A stretch of 34,585 bases of DNA from Rhodoplanes serenus (GTDB lineage Bacteria > Pseudomonadota > Alphaproteobacteria > Rhizobiales > Xanthobacteraceae), in assembly GCA_945861855.1 (NCBI GenBank), contig CAMAWG010000030.1:1-34585 (forward strand), written 5' to 3'. The notes under the pieces were generated by a model that was not told the origin of the DNA, did no database searches, and was given only the letters and a program-made list of their open reading frames with translations. The position numbers and the translations under genes are program-made. Below are positions 7,575 to 14,718 of this stretch, one piece after another (the first letter of the stretch is position 1; each line of letters opens with the position of its first letter).

Positions 7575-8462
7575 CTAAATCTTCGGAAATCCGAACACCT
7601 CGGCCGGATTGTCGACGAAGATCAGCTTGCGCGTCTTCTCGTCCGGCACCCAGTCCAGCACCTGATCGAGCAGCGCCACGTCGTTCGGCATCGGCTTGAA
7701 ATACTGCGGGTGCGGCCAGTCGGAGCCCCAGAGCAGCCGGTTCGGCGCGTGCTGCACGAGCTTCTTCACCAGCGGGTCGGTGTCGGAGAACGGGAAATTG
7801 TCCTGCTTGGAGATGCGCGGCGACAGCTTCAACCAGCAGCGGCCGGTATCGAGGCAAGCCAGCACGAACTTGAAGCCGTCGCCGTCGATGCCCTTCGACG
7901 GATCGACGCCGCCCATGTGCTCCAGCACGAATTTTCCGGGCGTCTTGAGGATGATTGGCTTCCACCCGTCCATATCGGGGTTGTCGGCATGGTGCAGGTA
8001 ATGCATCGACCAGCCGTGCTCGGTGGTGCGTGCCACCATCTTCTGGTCGATCTCCTTGGTGAGCCGCCAGGTGATGCGATAGCCGACCACGCCGGACTTG
8101 GTGAGGATGTCGAGCTCGCCGTCGGTGATGCTCGGCCACGGCACGATCACCGATTTGATGCGGTTGCCGTAGCGGTTCTGCGCGTGCAGCGCGATCTCGT
8201 AGTTGTGCTCGTACATCATCGACAGCACATGCAGGCCGCGCTGCAGGCCGAGCGCCGCCTGCATCTTCTCCCAGTCCTCGAAGGTCGTGTCCTCGAATTC
8301 GAGATGGCTGAAGACGTGGTTGGGCTTGAGCGTGAACTGCTTCTGCGGCCCGATGAAATGGAAGTGGCAGTCGCAGGCGCCGGGCGGCAGCTTCAGCTTG
8401 GGCCTGGGATAGGTGCGGTCGATTTTCGGCGAGAATGGGCGCGTGGCTGCGGGCGTGTTCAC
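7575..8462 (-). CDS. LigI-like amidohydrolase (PF04909-type)
   Basis: A 295-residue TIM-barrel hydrolase. CDCHFHF carries the HxH pair at residues 33-35 on the first strand, HMGG is mid-protein, and LLWGSDWPHP near the C-terminus holds the conserved metal-binding or catalytic aspartate. The pattern resembles 2-pyrone-4,6-dicarboxylate lactonase and other carboxylate-ring hydrolases. The start is taken as GTG 8462: its TG is shared with the TGA of the Bug gene (a GTGA overlap) and AAGGTG lies just ahead. An ATG at 8504 would run inside the Bug gene. Coupling to a Bug receptor points to an imported organic acid or lactone. The exact substrate is not readable. Confidence 0.85.
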   Translation of the reverse strand: MNTPAATRPFSPKIDRTYPRPKLKLPPGACDCHFHFIGPQKQFTLKPNHVFSHLEFEDTTFEDWEKMQAALGLQRGLHVLSMMYEHNYEIALHAQNRYGNRIKSVIVPWPSITDGELDILTKSGVVGYRITWRLTKEIDQKMVARTTEHGWSMHYLHHADNPDMDGWKPIILKTPGKFVLEHMGGVDPSKGIDGDGFKFVLACLDTGRCWLKLSPRISKQDNFPFSDTDPLVKKLVQHAPNRLLWGSDWPHPQYFKPMPNDVALLDQVLDWVPDEKTRKLIFVDNPAEVFGFPKI

Positions 8463-9430
8463 TCTTTCACCTTGATGTTGGCTTTCTGCATGACGTCGGT
8501 CCACTTGGCGGTTTCTTGGGTGAGGAAATCCGTGAACTCCGCGGGCGTCGAGCCGCGCGCCTCGGAGCCGACCGCCGCGAGCTTCTCCACCACGGCGGGC
8601 TTTGCCAGGGCCACGCGGATCGCGCCGCTGAGCTTTTCGACCACCGCGGGCGGCGTGGCCTTCGGCGCGAAGATGCCGTTGAAGGTGACGCCCTGGACGT
8701 CAGGGAAGCCCGCTTCGGCGCTGGTCGGGATGTCGGCGATCGCAGGCGCGCGCTTCGGTCCCAGCACCGCAAGCGCGTGCAGCCGTCCCGCCTTGATGTG
8801 CTCAAGCGAGTCGACGAGCTGCTGGAGCCCGATATCGACATGGCCCGCGACCAGGTCGGTCACCGCCGGCGCGTTGCCGCGATAATGCACTTCGGTCCAG
8901 GTGATTCCGGCCTTGAGCTTGAGCAGTTCGGCCATGAAGTGGTTGATGCTGGCGCCGCTCGACGTGGCGAGCGTGAGCTTGCCGGGATTCTTCCTGGCGT
9001 AGTCCACCAGCTCGGCCACCGTTCTCACCGGCAGCTTCGGCGTCGCCAGAAGCATGTTGGTGGCGACCGCCAGCGAGCTCACCGGCGCGAACGCCTGCTG
9101 CCACTGGTAGGGCGGCTTCGGCATGGTCATGGGACCGAGCATCACCGGGCCATTGGAGCCGACGAGCAGCGTATGGCCGTCCGGCGCCGCGCGCGCGACA
9201 TAGTCGCCAGCGATGGTGCCGCCCGCGCCGGGGCGGTTCTCGACGATGATCGGCTGGCCGAGCGCGTCGCCGATGCCGGCCTGCAGGATGCGGGTGCTGA
9301 TGTCGACGTTGCCGCCGGCGGCATAGGGCACGATCAGCGTGATTGGCTTCGATGGGAACTGCTGGGCGGTCGCGGGCGCGGCCAGCGGCGCAAGCAGGAT
9401 CAATCCCAGAAGCCAGCGGCCTGTATGCAT
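8459..9430 (-). CDS. Bug/TctC family periplasmic receptor 1
   Basis: A 323-residue protein with a Sec signal peptide ending APATAQ. The mature start FPSKPITLIVPYAAGGNVDISTR, then IIVENRPGAGGTIAGDYVARAAPDGHTLL, are the two ligand-contacting loops of the Bug family, and the HYRGNAPAVTDLVAGHVDI segment is also diagnostic. These proteins bind carboxylates or related small molecules in the periplasm for tripartite tricarboxylate transporters; no membrane subunits are seen here. ATG 9430 follows AGGTG, which overlaps the stop of the upstream gene; a GTG at 9439 abuts that stop but has no ribosome site. It overlaps the amidohydrolase gene by four bases. Confidence 0.93.
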   Translation of the reverse strand: MHTGRWLLGLILLAPLAAPATAQQFPSKPITLIVPYAAGGNVDISTRILQAGIGDALGQPIIVENRPGAGGTIAGDYVARAAPDGHTLLVGSNGPVMLGPMTMPKPPYQWQQAFAPVSSLAVATNMLLATPKLPVRTVAELVDYARKNPGKLTLATSSGASINHFMAELLKLKAGITWTEVHYRGNAPAVTDLVAGHVDIGLQQLVDSLEHIKAGRLHALAVLGPKRAPAIADIPTSAEAGFPDVQGVTFNGIFAPKATPPAVVEKLSGAIRVALAKPAVVEKLAAVGSEARGSTPAEFTDFLTQETAKWTDVMQKANIKVKE

Positions 9431-9439
9431 GATAGGCAC

Positions 9440-9739
9440 CTAAAATCCCTTGAACGTCTTGTGCACATGCTCGACCACAGGCGCGCCGTCGAAGGTGTGC
9501 GCCACGAGCTTGCGCCATTCCTGGAAATCGGCGGAGCCGCGGAAATCGACGGTGTGGTTCTCCACCGTTTCCCAGGTCAGGAACAGCCGGTAGCGGCTGG
9601 GCTTCTCCACCGAGCGCTGCAGCGACATGGCCTTGCAGCCTTTGGCGCGCTTGAAATACTGCGCCGCCTTGGCGACGCCGGCCTCGAATTCGGCTTCCTG
9701 GCCGGGCTTGATGTCGATCTGTGCGATTTCGAGAAACAT
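9440..9739 (-). CDS. ABM-domain monooxygenase-like protein
   Basis: A 99-residue dimeric alpha+beta barrel protein. MFLEIAQIDIKPGQEAEFEAGVAKAAQYF, then KGCKAMSLQRSVEKP and RYRLFLTWETVENHTVDFRGSADFQEW, match the antibiotic biosynthesis monooxygenase domain (PF03992). Members include cofactor-free quinone-forming oxygenases and stress proteins, but most are uncharacterised. The ATG follows AAGGG. It is the first gene of a three-gene minus-strand operon with the Bug receptor and the amidohydrolase, which points to an oxygenase or accessory role on the same substrate. Confidence 0.85.
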   Translation of the reverse strand: MFLEIAQIDIKPGQEAEFEAGVAKAAQYFKRAKGCKAMSLQRSVEKPSRYRLFLTWETVENHTVDFRGSADFQEWRKLVAHTFDGAPVVEHVHKTFKGF

Positions 9740-9777
9740 GCGTTTGCCCTTGTTGAACGGCGGCCATCACGCCCCGC

Positions 9778-9805
9778 TTGCGTGACACTCGTCAAGTCCG
9801 ATATT
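9778..9805 (+). promoter_or_regulatory. Possible promoter for the FkbM gene
   Basis: TTGCGT at 9778-9783 and GATATT at 9800-9805 are 16 bases apart and lie in the 92-base gap between divergent genes, 26 bases ahead of the FkbM ATG. The minus strand of the same gap holds a TTGACG that could be the -35 of the ABM operon. Both are matches to a loose consensus only. Confidence 0.3.
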
Positions 9806-9831
9806 CCCACGGCGGCAACAACAGGAACGAC

Positions 9832-10683
9832 ATGGCGGCGGAGACGACGATCGAGCCTTTTGGCGCGCTGGCCCCTGGATCGTTCGACAGCGCCGTGATG
9901 GCGGTGACCGGCCGTCTTCCCGATAGCTGGCTTGGCATGCGGCTCGCCATCGGAATGCGGCGCATGGTGACCATGCGGCTGCCCGAGGACGGCGGCGTCG
10001 ATGTCGAGCGCTGGGGCCTGCGCATGCGGCTGCATCCGCGCCATAACGGCTGCGAGAAAATGCTGCTGTTCACGCCGCAGATCTATGAGGCGCGCGAGCG
10101 CTCAGCGCTGGCCGCGCGGGTCTCGCAGGCGCGCTCCGCCGGACAGCCGTTTGTGTTCGTCGACGCCGGGGCCAATGTCGGGCTGTTCTCGTTCTTCGTC
10201 GCGTCTTGCGCGGGCGGCAACGCCAGAATCCTGGCGATCGAGCCGGAGCGCGAGAATTTGCGGCGGCTGCGCTTCAACCTCGATGCGAATGAGGGCCTGC
10301 CGATCCGCGTGCTGCCGCATGCGCTGGGCGAAGCCTCGGGGAGCCTCGAACTCGAACTGCACGCGGGCGACCGCGGCGGCACCCGCACGCGGGCGCTGGA
10401 CGATTCGATCGGCACCGGCATCGTGGTGGAGTGCAAGCTGCTGGCGGATGTGCTCGCGGAGGAAGGGGTGCAGGCGATCGACGCGCTGAAAATCGACGTC
10501 GAGGGCATGGAGGACCGCGTCCTGATGCCGTTCTTCGAGCGCGCGCCGAAGGGCCTGTGGCCGCGATTCATGATCGTCGAGGACACCAGCGATCTCTGGC
10601 GCGCAGATCTGTTCGCCGAGCTGCGGGCGCGCGGCTATAAGGTCGTAGCGCGCACCAAGCTCAACGTCATGATGGAGCTCTGA
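9832..10683 (+). CDS. FkbM family methyltransferase
   Basis: A 283-residue protein. FVDAGANVGLFSFF (about 108-122) is the SAM-binding loop, AIEPERENLRRLRFNL marks the second strand, and LKIDVEGMED is the FkbM family signature. FkbM proteins methylate hydroxyl groups of glycans, polyketides and other secreted products. The ATG at 9832 follows CAGGAA; the frame is open to 9778 but without a site. The stop TGA shares its final A with the ATG of a 37-residue membrane protein, which is therefore probably made with it. Confidence 0.88.
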   Translation: MAAETTIEPFGALAPGSFDSAVMAVTGRLPDSWLGMRLAIGMRRMVTMRLPEDGGVDVERWGLRMRLHPRHNGCEKMLLFTPQIYEARERSALAARVSQARSAGQPFVFVDAGANVGLFSFFVASCAGGNARILAIEPERENLRRLRFNLDANEGLPIRVLPHALGEASGSLELELHAGDRGGTRTRALDDSIGTGIVVECKLLADVLAEEGVQAIDALKIDVEGMEDRVLMPFFERAPKGLWPRFMIVEDTSDLWRADLFAELRARGYKVVARTKLNVMMEL

Positions 10684-10796
10684 TGCCGGTCTCGCAGCTC
10701 GTCTTCTTCGGCGTGTGGCTTGCGGCCGCGCTGGTCTGCGGCGCCTTGATCGTGTTCGCCTGGCAGCGGCTGCTCGCCAAGCGCCGCTCCGAATGA
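10683..10796 (+). CDS. 37-residue single-pass membrane microprotein coupled to FkbM gene
   Basis: The ATG at 10683 overlaps the FkbM stop as TGATG and reads 37 codons to TGA at 10794. The product starts MPVSQLVFF, has one hydrophobic segment of about 22 residues (about 5-27) with no charge, then a basic end WQRLLAKRRSE. The positive C-terminus suggests the C-terminal end stays in the cytoplasm. The codons are GC-rich like real genes here. It could anchor or regulate the FkbM enzyme at the membrane, but the function is unknown. The tight overlap and clean membrane profile are the evidence that it is real. Confidence 0.6.
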   Translation: MPVSQLVFFGVWLAAALVCGALIVFAWQRLLAKRRSE

Positions 10797-10828
10797 GTCA
10801 GTTGAGCTTGATATCGGCCTCTTGATGC

Positions 10829-11278
10829 TCACCAGCGCCGGTAGTAGCCGCGACGATAGCCGTAGCCCCAGCCTCGATAGCCATAACGATAGGGGCGGTA
10901 TCCGTAGCCGTAATAGTAGGGGCCGGGCATCCCATAGACCATCGGCGGCCCGACCGGCACGTAGTCATCTTCGACATAGGCCCCGGGAGGGGGAGCCCGC
11001 CGCGCCGTCGCGCGCTGCGCCGGAACGCGCCCGCTGCGGTCGAGCGCGCTCGCGATCGCGTAGCCCTTCTTGCCCTGCCACTCGACCTCGCACCAGTCGC
11101 TGCAATTGACGGCGTCGATCAGGCTGCCGGCGGGAATCTTCCCGATAATCTCGGTGTCGGTGCCGACGCCCGCGCGCAGGTTCACGGTCGATGCCACATA
11201 GGCCGGGGCCGCAGCGGCGGATGCTGCCGACAGCAGCACGAGGGTTATGGCGCCGATCGTCAGCCGTGTTGGGGTCAT
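10829..11278 (-). CDS. Secreted SH3b-domain protein with Gly/Tyr/Arg-rich tail
   Basis: A 149-residue protein. A signal peptide (TLVLLSAASAAAAPA) is followed by a bacterial SH3 domain, VNLRAGVGTDTEIIGKIPAGSLIDAV with CSDWCEVEWQGKKGYA, at about residues 28-80. After a short basic linker, residues about 98-149 are a low-complexity tail of Gly, Tyr, Pro and Arg. SH3b domains commonly bind cell wall. Two cysteines in CSDWC could form a disulphide. The ATG lies head to head with the next Bug gene, across a repeat element. Function is unassigned. Confidence 0.85.
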   Translation of the reverse strand: MTPTRLTIGAITLVLLSAASAAAAPAYVASTVNLRAGVGTDTEIIGKIPAGSLIDAVNCSDWCEVEWQGKKGYAIASALDRSGRVPAQRATARRAPPPGAYVEDDYVPVGPPMVYGMPGPYYYGYGYRPYRYGYRGWGYGYRRGYYRRW

Positions 11279-11311
11279 TTCCTGGCACTCCGGTTCTGAT
11301 GTCGCCTTCCG

Positions 11312-11370
11312 AGCATGATCTTATCCGAAAACCGGTCCCCAGTGCGGGACATGCTTTTCGGGATCATGCT
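11312..11370. repeat. 59-base palindromic repeat, family C
   Basis: AGCATGATC at 11312-11320 faces GATCATGCT at 11362-11370, and CCGAAAA at 11325-11331 faces TTTTCGG at 11355-11361, leaving a loop with ACCGGTCCCC. The layout and sequence closely resemble a very widespread short palindromic element of Bradyrhizobium and relatives (from memory, not searched). It lies between divergent genes, so it is not acting as a terminator here and may be simply an inserted copy. Confidence 0.85.
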
Positions 11371-11505
11371 TCCGGGCTTAAACCAGACGGCTCTGGCGAT
11401 ATTCAATCGACAGGAAGGCCAAACTGCGGCCTCACGCCCAGTTGCCGCAGCCGCCGCAAGTTCCTAGCATGATGCCCAATCAAAACAGCCTTGTGGGAGG
11501 GAACG

Positions 11506-12522
11506 ATGGGACAATCGAAGGACAGGATCGGAGCGTCGCGGCGCCGGGTTCTCAAGGCGACCGCAGCGATCGCGGCAGGGCTGGCAGCCCCCACTTTTCT
11601 GCGGATCGGCTCGGCACTGGCCGCCTATCCGGACCGCGCGATCAAGATCGTCGTCGCCAACACGCCCGGCGGCCCCTCGGATATCCTTGCACGCATTCTG
11701 GCAGCCGAGATGCAGCCGATCCTGGGCGCGTCGGTGTTCGTGGAGAACAAGGGCGGCGCTGGCGGCAACATCGGCATGGGCTTTGCCGCGCGCGCCGATG
11801 CCGACGGCTACACCATCCTGCTGACCACCAGCGCGTTCGTGGTCAACCCCGGCCTTTACAACACGCTGCCCTACGATCCGTTCAAGGACTTCGTGGCGAT
11901 CTGCGAGCCGGCGGTGAATCCGCATGTGTTCACGGTGAAGGCCGATCTTCCCGCCAAGACCATGAAGGAGTTCATCGCGCTGGCGAAGGCCGATCCGGAC
12001 AAGTTCAACGTCTCGACCCCGCCGATCGGCACCACCCCGCAGCTCCAGGCCGAGGTGCTGAAGCTGCGCGAGGGGCTCGGCAAGATGGCAACCTCGGTCT
12101 ACGCGGGCGGCGGAGACGCGATCAAGGCGCTGCTGGCCGGCACCGTGCAGATCTCGTCCGGCACGCTGGCGCCGGCGTTCCCGCACATGAAGGCCGGCAC
12201 GCTGAGGGCGCTGGCGCAGACCGGCGAAAAACGCTGGGTCGGGCTGCCCGACATTCCCACCATGGGCGAGGCCGGATTCAAGGACTTCGTGTTCGACACC
12301 TATTGCGGGCTGGTGGCGCCGGCCAAGGTTCCGCCGGAGAACGTCGCCAAGATCGAGAAGACTGTGCTGCAAATACTGGCCAAGCCCGAGATGCAGAAGA
12401 AGCTGACCGAGTCGGGCTTCGAGATCACGGCCAAGGACGCCAAGGGGCACGCGGCGCGCATCGCCAAGGAGGTCCCAATGTACAAGAAGATCATCGAGGA
12501 CGCGGGGATCAAGAAGCTGTAG
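11506..12522 (+). CDS. Bug/TctC family periplasmic receptor 2, Tat-type signal
   Basis: A 338-residue protein. The N-terminus has SRRRVLKA followed by a hydrophobic stretch and a cut after SALA, a good twin-arginine signal. The mature part begins YPDRAIKIVVANTPGGPSD, followed by VFVENKGGAGGNIGMGFAARADADGYTIL, the two Bug loops. It ends at the usual length. ATG 11506 follows GGGAGG; an in-frame TTG at 11491 precedes that site. Unlike the other three receptors in this window it has no hydrolase gene next to it. Substrate unknown. Confidence 0.92.
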   Translation: MGQSKDRIGASRRRVLKATAAIAAGLAAPTFLRIGSALAAYPDRAIKIVVANTPGGPSDILARILAAEMQPILGASVFVENKGGAGGNIGMGFAARADADGYTILLTTSAFVVNPGLYNTLPYDPFKDFVAICEPAVNPHVFTVKADLPAKTMKEFIALAKADPDKFNVSTPPIGTTPQLQAEVLKLREGLGKMATSVYAGGGDAIKALLAGTVQISSGTLAPAFPHMKAGTLRALAQTGEKRWVGLPDIPTMGEAGFKDFVFDTYCGLVAPAKVPPENVAKIEKTVLQILAKPEMQKKLTESGFEITAKDAKGHAARIAKEVPMYKKIIEDAGIKKL

Positions 12523-12705
12523 TGGCGTCTGGCAGCCTGTTTCATCGAAGTCATCCACAGGGTGTGGCCTAATCGTCACAGGGTGGCTTCGTTGTTCGCA
12601 CTGCAGCAAATTGCCATGCGGCTGGGCATTGATTACGGTGTACGGTGTTGAGGCTGGGGATTGGGGGCAAGAGATGCGGTTCCTAACCGTGGCCGTGCCA
12701 TTTCA

Positions 12706-13452
12706 ATGAGCCACGTTGTGAATAATCGACCCATCATCGCCGTTACATGCTTGTCTTTTGAGGCTCGGGTCGCGGCCGGCCCCGGCGTTGACGTGCTTTG
12801 CGGCAGCGCCCAGCGCTACGTCGACAAGCTCGAAGCGGCGGTGGAGGCCGGGGGCAGCGGCATCATCAGCATCGGCATCGCCGGGGGGCTGGCGCCGGGA
12901 CTGGCGCCGGGCGACTGGGTGGTTGCCTCGGGCGTGGTGACCGAGGGCGTCCGCATTCCGACCGACAGCCGCTGGTCGCAGCGGCTTCTTCAGGCGCTGC
13001 CGAGTGCGGTCCATGCCGACATCTCGGGGGTCGATGCCCCGGTGGTGGCGCGGGACGACAAGCGCGCCCTGCATGAATCCGCCGGCACCGTCGCGGTGGA
13101 CATGGAATCCCACATCGCGGCCAGGATCGCCGCCCGGCACGGTGTGCCGTTCGCGGCCTGCCGCGTCATCATCGACCCGGCCGAGCGGACGCTGCCTCCG
13201 GCCGCGCTGGTCGGCATGCGCCCCGACGGGCGGCCGGATGTGTTGGCGGTGCTTCGTTCGTTGTGCCAGCAGCCGCGGCAGTTGTTCGCCCTGCTGCGCG
13301 TGGTCGCCGATGCTCACGCCGCCCGCACCGCGCTGTTCCGTGGCCGCCGCCGGCTTGGCGACAACTTGAGTTTCCCCGGACACGGCGAGGTGCAGTTCGG
13401 CCCCGTGTCCGAGCCGCGCGCGACGTTTCAGCTCGCTCGCGAAGTGCTTTAA
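12706..13452 (+). CDS. hpnG: Hopanoid-associated phosphorylase (HpnG-like)
   Basis: A 248-residue nucleoside-phosphorylase-fold protein. SIGIAGGL (55-62) is the phosphate/base loop and VDMES (131-135) carries the glutamate that in this fold contacts the sugar, followed by HIAARIAARHGVPFAACRVIIDPAERTLPPAAL, the segment that marks the HpnG subfamily. HpnG removes adenine from adenosylhopane to give ribosylhopane, a step toward the extended bacteriohopanepolyols of the outer membrane. ATG 12706 has only a weak ribosome site. No other hopanoid gene is in the window, so the symbol rests on motif recognition alone. Confidence 0.75.
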   Translation: MSHVVNNRPIIAVTCLSFEARVAAGPGVDVLCGSAQRYVDKLEAAVEAGGSGIISIGIAGGLAPGLAPGDWVVASGVVTEGVRIPTDSRWSQRLLQALPSAVHADISGVDAPVVARDDKRALHESAGTVAVDMESHIAARIAARHGVPFAACRVIIDPAERTLPPAALVGMRPDGRPDVLAVLRSLCQQPRQLFALLRVVADAHAARTALFRGRRRLGDNLSFPGHGEVQFGPVSEPRATFQLAREVL

Positions 13453-13508
13453 AGCGGGAGCATGACCGTTGCCGTCAGGCCTCACCGCCTGGCGCGCGCC
13501 GGCGATTC

Positions 13509-13823
13509 CTAGACGACCTGGTAGACGTCGATTTCGATCGCGCCCGGGAACATGGCCTTCCAGGCCATGAGATAGGCCTGCACGCGGGGGTCGCTGGCGA
13601 TCTGCTGGCGGTTCAGCTCCAGCGACGCCGGCGCGTCGTATTCGATCTCCTGCAGGAAGCGGCCGGGATCGTCCACATTCTGCAACAGCCGCACCTCCGC
13701 GTCGCCGAACATCTGGTAGAGCGGCGCCGCCGACTTGATCATCGCGATCATCTGGTCGGATGCGCCGGTTAGCGTGAACCTGAAGTGAAGGATTCGCCGG
13801 ATCTTCGCGTCAGCGTCGGTCAT
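13509..13823 (-). CDS. Small protein of possible dimeric alpha+beta barrel fold
   Basis: A 104-residue soluble protein. It begins with RILHFRFTLTG, has AEVRLLQNVDDPGRFLQEIEYD in the middle and ends AIEIDVYQVV. The alternation of strands and helices and the size suggest an ABM/EthD/NIPSNAP-like barrel, but I cannot name the family. The gene is convergent with hpnG; between them a weak hairpin CAGGC/GCCTG (13476-13480 and 13487-13491) may end both transcripts. Confidence 0.65.
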   Translation of the reverse strand: MTDADAKIRRILHFRFTLTGASDQMIAMIKSAAPLYQMFGDAEVRLLQNVDDPGRFLQEIEYDAPASLELNRQQIASDPRVQAYLMAWKAMFPGAIEIDVYQVV

Positions 13824-14033
13824 GCTGCGTCGGACCTTTCCACCTGGGCCGCACTGTTCTTCCGGCCCTGCATTGTGGCAGCGCTGCAGGGTAAATCCAG
13901 CGATAACCCGGCCGCCGAATTCCGGGCATGCCTCGAAGGGCGCCCTTAACCAAGAAATCCCAGGCGGCGTGAACCTTTTCTCAGCTTGTTTCGACTACCT
14001 ATTAGGAAAACCATTCCAAGGGGAGCGCCAAGA

Positions 14034-14552
14034 ATGTTTTCGACCACCAAGTCTTTGACCAACAATGCGAAATTCCTCACCGTGGCAGCCGCCGCAGCCC
14101 TGTTGGGGCTCGCCGCGCTGCCCGGCACCGTGCAGGCCTTCTCCAGCCCGTTCACCGCGATGTCCGGCTCCTGGTCGGGCAGCGGCACCATCACCACCTC
14201 GAGCGGCACCAAGGAGCGCATCCGCTGCCGCGCCAAGTATGACGTCGATGGCGGCGGCTCGACCCTCGACCTGACGCTGCGCTGCGCCAGCGACAGCTAC
14301 AATTTCGAACTGCAGAGCAACGTCGCCCACAACAACGGCGCCGTGTCCGGCAACTGGTCGGAAAACACGCGCCACGTCGGCGGCAGCATCGAAGGTAACG
14401 CCCGGGGCAACGCGATCCATGTGCGGGTGTCGGGGGTGATCTCGGCGACGCTCGGTGTCAGCACCAACGGCAACCAGCAGTCGATCTCGATCCAGGCTCC
14501 CGGCACCGAATTGCAGTCGGTGGCGATCTCGATGAGCCGCGGCGGCAAGTAA
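14034..14552 (+). CDS. Secreted protein of unknown function
   Basis: A 172-residue protein. A Sec signal peptide (FLTVAAAAALLGLAALPGTVQAFS) is cut near residue 34. The mature part is rich in Ser, Gly, Asn and Thr: GSWSGSGTITTSSGTKERIRCRAKY, then a pair of cysteines and repeating beta-strand patterns, ending AISMSRGGK. It looks like a small periplasmic beta-barrel or lipocalin-like domain. ATG 14034 follows AAGGGGAG. I do not recognise the family; it has the look of a conserved alphaproteobacterial hypothetical. Confidence 0.75.
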   Translation: MFSTTKSLTNNAKFLTVAAAAALLGLAALPGTVQAFSSPFTAMSGSWSGSGTITTSSGTKERIRCRAKYDVDGGGSTLDLTLRCASDSYNFELQSNVAHNNGAVSGNWSENTRHVGGSIEGNARGNAIHVRVSGVISATLGVSTNGNQQSISIQAPGTELQSVAISMSRGGK

Positions 14553-14563
14553 GCCCATCCGTT

Positions 14564-14668
14564 GTCATTCCGGACGCCGCGCAATGCGCGGCGATCCGGC
14601 AAGCCAGAAGCGGACCCGGAATCCTTTGCTGGATTCCGGGTACGCGCTTTCGCGCGCCCCGGAATGAC
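14564..14668. repeat. Palindromic intergenic element, family D
   Basis: GTCATTCCGG at 14564-14573 faces CCGGAATGAC at 14659-14668. Inside are GCCGCGCAATGCGCGGC and a perfect 10-base hairpin CCCGGAATCC/GGATTCCGGG (14615-14624 and 14631-14640). The core resembles the GTCATTCCGG-type repeats common in alphaproteobacteria. It lies between the secreted protein gene and the Bug receptor 3 gene and could end the first transcript. Confidence 0.85.
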
Positions 14669-14718
14669 GGCGGTGATTGGATCGGCTAGGTTCCTTCCTC
14701 AAAGTGCGGGAGCCAGAC

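Noticed and set aside
8435-9898. A 487-codon plus-strand open frame opposite the Bug and ABM genes
   Set aside because: It is antisense to three coupled minus-strand genes and has no domain; a shadow of high GC third positions.
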